64,000 nt of DNA, taken from Brevundimonas sp. UBA6550. GTDB lineage: Bacteria; Pseudomonadota; Alphaproteobacteria; Caulobacterales; Caulobacteraceae. The position numbers and the translations under genes were made by a program. Positions within the stretch are counted from its first letter, which is position 1, and the number at the start of each line of letters is the position of its first letter. The stretch lies in assembly GCF_002434505.1 (NCBI RefSeq), contig NZ_DJKE01000001.1:1-64000 (forward strand), given 5' to 3'. The notes under the pieces were generated by a model. It was given only the letters and a program-made list of their open reading frames with translations, did no database searches and was not told the origin of the DNA. Below are positions 62,601 to 64,000 of the stretch, piece after piece.

Positions 62601-64000
62601 GACGCGCCTGCACGGCGTCGCCCGTTTCCCAGTTGAGCGGCCCTCCAAGCTGGATCGTGCCGCCCGCCTGCGCCAGACCGTAACGACGGCCCTGCGCATC
62701 CACCGCGCTGGCCCCGCGTCCCGCGACGTCCAACACCGCCGTCTCGCCGATCCAGATCGAGCGGTCATGCGCCTGCGGCGAATAATAGGCTGACTGGGCC
62801 CGGATTTCGTCGAACAGGATGGAGCCGCCCCAGGCGTTGAGCCGCCCCTCCACCGTCATTTGCGTGGGGCTGGCGATGCGGATTGTCGCGCCGGGATCGA
62901 CGGAAACCACCGCCCCCTTGCCAATCTCGACAGCCCCGCCCTGCATCAGGCGCTGGGAACGCAGGGTCAGGTCGGCGCCGTCCCGTTGGATCAGGCTGCC
63001 GACCGCCGGGTTCTCCTGATAGACGGGCGGCGTCCAGAGTTCGAGCGCCTCCGCCGCCGCCATGCCCGTGGGGACATTCCTGCTGGCTTCGGCGACGCGA
63101 TAGACGGGCATCGCCACGTCCACCTTCGCCCCATCCGCCACGCGCAAGCCGCCCTGACCATTGATGTCGTAGGCGGAGAAACCGCTCTGGAAACGATCAA
63201 CGGAGAGGTTCAGCGCATCCTCTACCGGGGTCTGGGCGCCGACGACCAGCTTGCCGCCCGTCGTGATCGACAGCACGCCGCCGCCGTTCACGCCGTAGGC
63301 CGTCAGATCGCCGTCAAGGGTCAGCCGGCCAGCCATGCCGCTGGCCCGCTCCGAACCTGCAATCAGAGCCAGATCGCCGCCCGAACCGCCCACCAAGTTT
63401 CCATCCGTCAGGATCGCCCCGCCCGAGGAAACATCGATGCGGCTGCCTTTCCCGATCTTCACGTCGCCAGTGAATTCGATCTGCGCCTTGCCGCCGTCGA
63501 GATGGCCGAGGCCGACGAAGCCCGCGCCTTGTCCCAGTCCGTTCAGCCACAGACCGCTGAGGTCGATCGAGCCGGTTTCCGACAGCGTGAAGCCGGATTT
63601 GCCGTTCAGTAGCAGCGCCTGCATCACCACAGTCGGCGTACCCGGCGTGGCGTTGAGAAGATTTGTGGCGGAGAAGCGCCCGCCATGCGCCGTGATTCCC
63701 GCTGAAATGCTGATGTCCGGGGCCAAAAGAGCGACAGAACCGCCGTCCGCCAGCGTCAGATCCTTCTTGATGCTGATGGATCCGCGCGTCGACAATTCCA
63801 GCCCGCCCAGATTCTGTGCGTTCAGATAGGCGGCGTCGAGTTGCACCGTGCCCGTCCGATCGGCTGGAAGCGCCCCGCCGCTTTCCAGGTCAGCCGTGAT
63901 CGACGCGACCTCGCCGACCGTTATCGTGCTTGCGAAGGGATTGGTGCCGCCCAGCGCGGTATAGCCGCCGACGGCCAGCGTCCCTGCCCGGGCGACGGTG
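53605..64000 (-). CDS. Giant filamentous-haemagglutinin-like protein, 5' end off window
   Basis: The frame is open from the right edge to the stop at 53605, giving at least 3,465 residues. The GTG at 63846 is not the start; coding sequence continues through 64000. The chain is built of right-handed beta-helix repeats with many GDL/GGxI/VxxGG turns, as in two-partner-secreted (TpsA) adhesins. Near the C-terminus it has the DUF3739 core (GDINAGRGSKS, TPPRRIYDNYG, AGDIDLIAPLGTIDAGEAGI, NAANIQVKG, about 54260-53780) and ends FLGFGE. The TPS secretion domain and the TpsB pore gene would lie beyond 64000. Three cysteine-bearing repeats interrupt the helix at 56700-57246. Confidence 0.92.
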   Translation of the reverse strand, partial: TVARAGTLAVGGYTALGGTNPFASTITVGEVASITADLESGGALPADRTGTVQLDAAYLNAQNLGGLELSTRGSISIKKDLTLADGGSVALLAPDISISAGITAHGGRFSATNLLNATPGTPTVVMQALLLNGKSGFTLSETGSIDLSGLWLNGLGQGAGFVGLGHLDGGKAQIEFTGDVKIGKGSRIDVSSGGAILTDGNLVGGSGGDLALIAGSERASGMAGRLTLDGDLTAYGVNGGGVLSITTGGKLVVGAQTPVEDALNLSVDRFQSGFSAYDINGQGGLRVADGAKVDVAMPVYRVAEASRNVPTGMAAAEALELWTPPVYQENPAVGSLIQRDGADLTLRSQRLMQGGAVEIGKGAVVSVDPGATIRIASPTQMTVEGRLNAWGGSILFDEIRAQSAYYSPQAHDRSIWIGETAVLDVAGRGASAVDAQGRRYGLAQAGGTIQLGGPLNWETGDAVQARPADMHVVIRPGAVLDASGGSVVLDLPGLDKGSPRNAVTVAGDGGAIVLGSANSLYIDGTLKAAAGGEGAAGGTLALTYNGGIYARSQASAEVLTPRMLVLTQTKGEALLEEGVQPGDKLAYGNAHLGVDQIVAGGFGSLSIFAPIRTTGDLTLNMAQSLRLWSSLGVLPDAQAGRTISLSAPYLKLGQTAYAPNGNTEAAYALDVPSAAGRKDSLRVEADHLDVYGRNEFLGFSDVAISSRGDIRMLATPSLVGSGRTTLFAPDLMSLTAAQIYAASGADAYLGVGFANGGVSVESNPDNRLVIRSWGGPAPTVPYAVGGRLSVFGGVIEQGGVLRAPLGEIVIGAPYQNPVVRFLSGSLTSVSGAGLVMPYGGTVDGIKYELNGQAISIPSVGGSSVGGERQLRIAGEQIVVEKGAVLDLSGGGDLKGAGFVSGRGGSVDILTTALADANPAFAFSRSGNPVYALVPGYGGGYAPTGASQGFGAPATGRQVTIPEGVPGLPAGVYTLMPSSYALLPGAFRVEIGAAPAAGLSGVSPTGNGSFVAAGYLGTANTGVRSALASQIIITPADVVRRHSGYNETSYNDFIIADAARRNIPRGMLTTDARALRLNFSHGAGLNGETALSFEGTALFSPAKDSQGFGGILSVTAEGAGTSTLQILADGQSPLSNIAGAAIEASQLNAFNANRLVLGGTLSANAYGQAEVGVFSDMEGVIVRSGAILRAPEVILTASGGGLGVLVEQGATIDTTGLGKPGFSSDQGYFFRTSMSAFVVSNGWINLLPSIGEVQPTIDIGGCAAGDLCSGETRILTEGTIGAATNGAFTLRDSVSYGARDLVLAVSAVNLGSADALAQAGAAGQLPPGMALNQDLLSSLLDGNRAQGTPALQSLVLNARDGFNIYGSVTLDTLDVNGVSRLERLVFGAPAIYGYGSAGDVTTIRTGEFIWAGAGPANPDTTARPGDAVAVPPGAAILARLGGGVLDIKAETIRFDYAPNSRPLRLVPSDRIALGFDSVNLNASKMISADGDNGSLHVYRQQTGYVAGKGWSYAGGDLNISTPLLTGGAGSKLAVHAGGDIAIAGGKGAEAPATDKLGAELRFVGRSINLDTTVVLPSGRLVLDAARDVTLGDNARIDLAGREITLFDVKRYSWGGDLLMSSREGDVRASAGSVIDISARHNRGGGVDVTAMAEGAGRVDMLGAIKGGASGLYDAGGTLVPYDAGQFTVRARSLTDFASLNERLNQGELFGARRFQIGQGDLVVGDEVKAREVQIVLDGGSLTVNGKIDASGYQVGAIRLAAKGDLTVNGALDAHATGMRMDSHGKPIEAPNRALVELTTREGMLVLGGGAVVDLRAGTESAFADNVARGMLDLIAPRIGANDVAVDVRGAVDVRGARTVAVYGMRSYDDAPLATSPDVSGSRPQLVTQAYLDGIDGDSSAFMDAALANPALAARLAGLAGHRLRPGVEIVSNALTNPNGNLTMAGDIDLSGYRYGPDADRLTPSRRGFGEPGMLVLRAAGDVNIHGGVNDGFAPPADTPDDKGWLLTEGRESYYFNGYTPFGGDIVVPIDGVVLDGGTVFPSGSVLNYDISVRPVVLPAGTVVPVEVTLTGALTLPAGLVLSADVTGADGAFYGAGTVLAKTLTLGQGAKLGAGFLLRNAVGVASFTLPKGVKLPADLTTNQPIALARGALIPSMTKVELVGDQPINLRPVDADGRQGRNWALAPMLPEGATSWDMTLVAGADLGSSDVRARNVLGQGDIVLADTHYGSIGKVTIRYEGGNTGGGGFALTPDGALAAIGDARFADLTAEELNAKLMAEWGITFEDFWGMSLADYCAGNPGQCAVKETGDGRTWFFNEQGATDYFGDASLAGKTQQEIDIWMQDNWGMSWDYVFSGQSLADVCKSSGNEAYCTGKLDNPALNVEGALNWIGEERFAGLAADALDAALKDAYGATFAEMFGSSLPDFCDVNTTLCQPAGFEPPREVREYTYAFGSPAFSVLRTGVGDLNLVAGRDVSMMSLYGIYTAGAQTSVSGIDNSRFNLARTGENGAVLGDLQGSGDYDAALASWRAWYPDHGGDLRISAGRNILGDSMGAVAGSANPDDRYTALVSSVGVGNWLWRQGTGDTKGVDAVDTSWWINFGAYVAASTTDKSARMVGFTGFGALGGGNVKISAGGDAGIVSGRGEGMRRTTQRAERSQGLVAAVGATGRVIGDDLVLTGGGDLDIRIGGRLNPDAAASQQAESSSVGGRTKDNLDLNGVFTSLRGAFTMASGGMGGMTPTFGDGAGLRPGNPFAMGGAYTIAGPVLMLGDSTAWLDTRGDLVLSGAGDPGLAGQYGSAAYTNGGAALDGQGQANFSLWTNSTAINLFSAGGDLAPASFGEGNVLGSNLIAPQLASRTGTRTYHYYPSILKAAAPGGDIRIASTPLVYGQRYDATLLLAPSPNGALELLAGGSVYGSPEAIRISMSGASPEVMATPFRPSFTFSNWRGEIGFTNQANNGIDGLFAFGPGMVTTALHGADADPIRIYAVKGDISDLRIGDVLKDFVGMGTDGKNRQPDGVWYEMAKAVKLRAGTDILAVDVKAMNSSGDDVSLVQAGRDIVHASVILAGPGNLEMLAGGQIRQEDAASVQSIGSVVPGDSRPGASIALMAGMTDVNWDAVRARYLDKANLADPGRPLVDPENAGKVVKVYDEELAEWLDRRFGFTGTGEQALAYFDALAPEQQRIFLRQVYYAETREGGREYNDANSSRFGSYLRGRQMIATLFPDKAADGKDIVRAGDILMYGGSGVRTDFGGDIEMMAPGGQIVVGVQGIVPPATAGIVTQGAGDIRLFSEGSLLMGLSRIMTTFGGDIFAWSEQGDINAGRGSKSTILYTPPRRIYDNYGNVRLAPQVPSSGAGIATLDPIPEVPAGDIDLIAPLGTIDAGEAGIRVSGNVNLAALQVLNAANIQVKGESKGIPLPPVVNTGALTAASSATNAVVAEAARVAERARPTRVETPAIITSRFLGFGE
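56700..57246 (-). repeat. Three cysteine-bearing repeats inside the haemagglutinin
   Basis: Three imperfect units of about 50 residues lie in tandem: near 57246-57094, 57047-56884 and 56857-56700. Each has the pattern G(D/E)xxFAxL or GDASLAGK, a helical segment, (W/Y)G(I/M/A), then LxDxC followed by a second Cys 7-10 residues later (DYCAGNPGQC, DVCKSSGNEAYC, DFCDVNTTLC). The rest of the giant chain has almost no cysteine. The units look like small helical, disulphide-closed domains hung on the beta-helix. Confidence 0.75.

Noticed and set aside
63846..63846. GTG as start of the haemagglutinin
   Set aside because: The frame is open and of the same beta-helix character through to base 64000, with no signal peptide at 63846, so the true start is outside the window.

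Overview
The window looks like chromosome from a high-GC alphaproteobacterium of the Caulobacterales, most likely Brevundimonas or a close relative. The main evidence is an hfaABD holdfast-anchor operon, a tipF-type EAL gene, TonB-dependent receptors of the Caulobacter/Xanthomonas kind, DUF2093, and strong codon bias towards CTG and GCC. The genus is an inference from gene content. I saw no rRNA, tRNA, CRISPR array, insertion sequence or prophage.

Layout. 1-1.5 kb: an unassigned left-edge stretch, a CBS-domain protein and a rhomboid protease. 1.5-4.2 kb: hfaA-hfaB-hfaD, overlapping genes for attaching holdfast to the cell. 4.2-9 kb: DJ-1/PfpI protein, a large M16 protease and an unusual secreted protein with an Asn-Val/Asn-Ala tract. 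9.2-21.3 kb: mostly housekeeping genes (ileS, a CPA2 antiporter, DUF2093-M23-receiver operon, a lipid A acyltransferase, SDR, tipF, a HAD phosphatase, a MaoC hydratase, ribF, gamma carbonic anhydrase). 21.3-29.1 kb: phoH behind a terminator-containing leader, then an exopolysaccharide block (UDP-glucose dehydrogenase, UDP-glucuronate epimerase, outer-membrane barrel, Wzc/GumC-type co-polymerase, small secreted protein). 29.1-32.4 kb: a subtilisin autotransporter. 32.7-34.5 kb: a divergent LysR/TauE pair.

34.7-44.7 kb: a leftward six-gene catabolic operon (TonB receptor, acyl-CoA ligase, TetR, serine hydrolase, MFS permease, carboxylesterase) with a divergent SDR dehydrogenase. It fits uptake and cleavage of an ester and activation of the released acid to a CoA thioester.

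45.0-64.0 kb: the most unusual region. An ECF sigma factor, a FecR regulator, a TonB receptor with an STN signalling domain and an alkaline phosphatase run rightwards. Facing them is a leftward set: a giant filamentous-haemagglutinin-like protein (more than 3,460 residues, running off the right edge), SapC, an OmpH/Skp-like chaperone and a periplasmic TonB-C-domain protein. The combination resembles the Vre/LapA/PdtA phosphate-starvation surface locus of Pseudomonas aeruginosa. I propose it is a surface-signalled phosphate-scavenging and adhesion locus. The haemagglutinin also carries three cysteine-bearing repeats unlike the rest of the chain.
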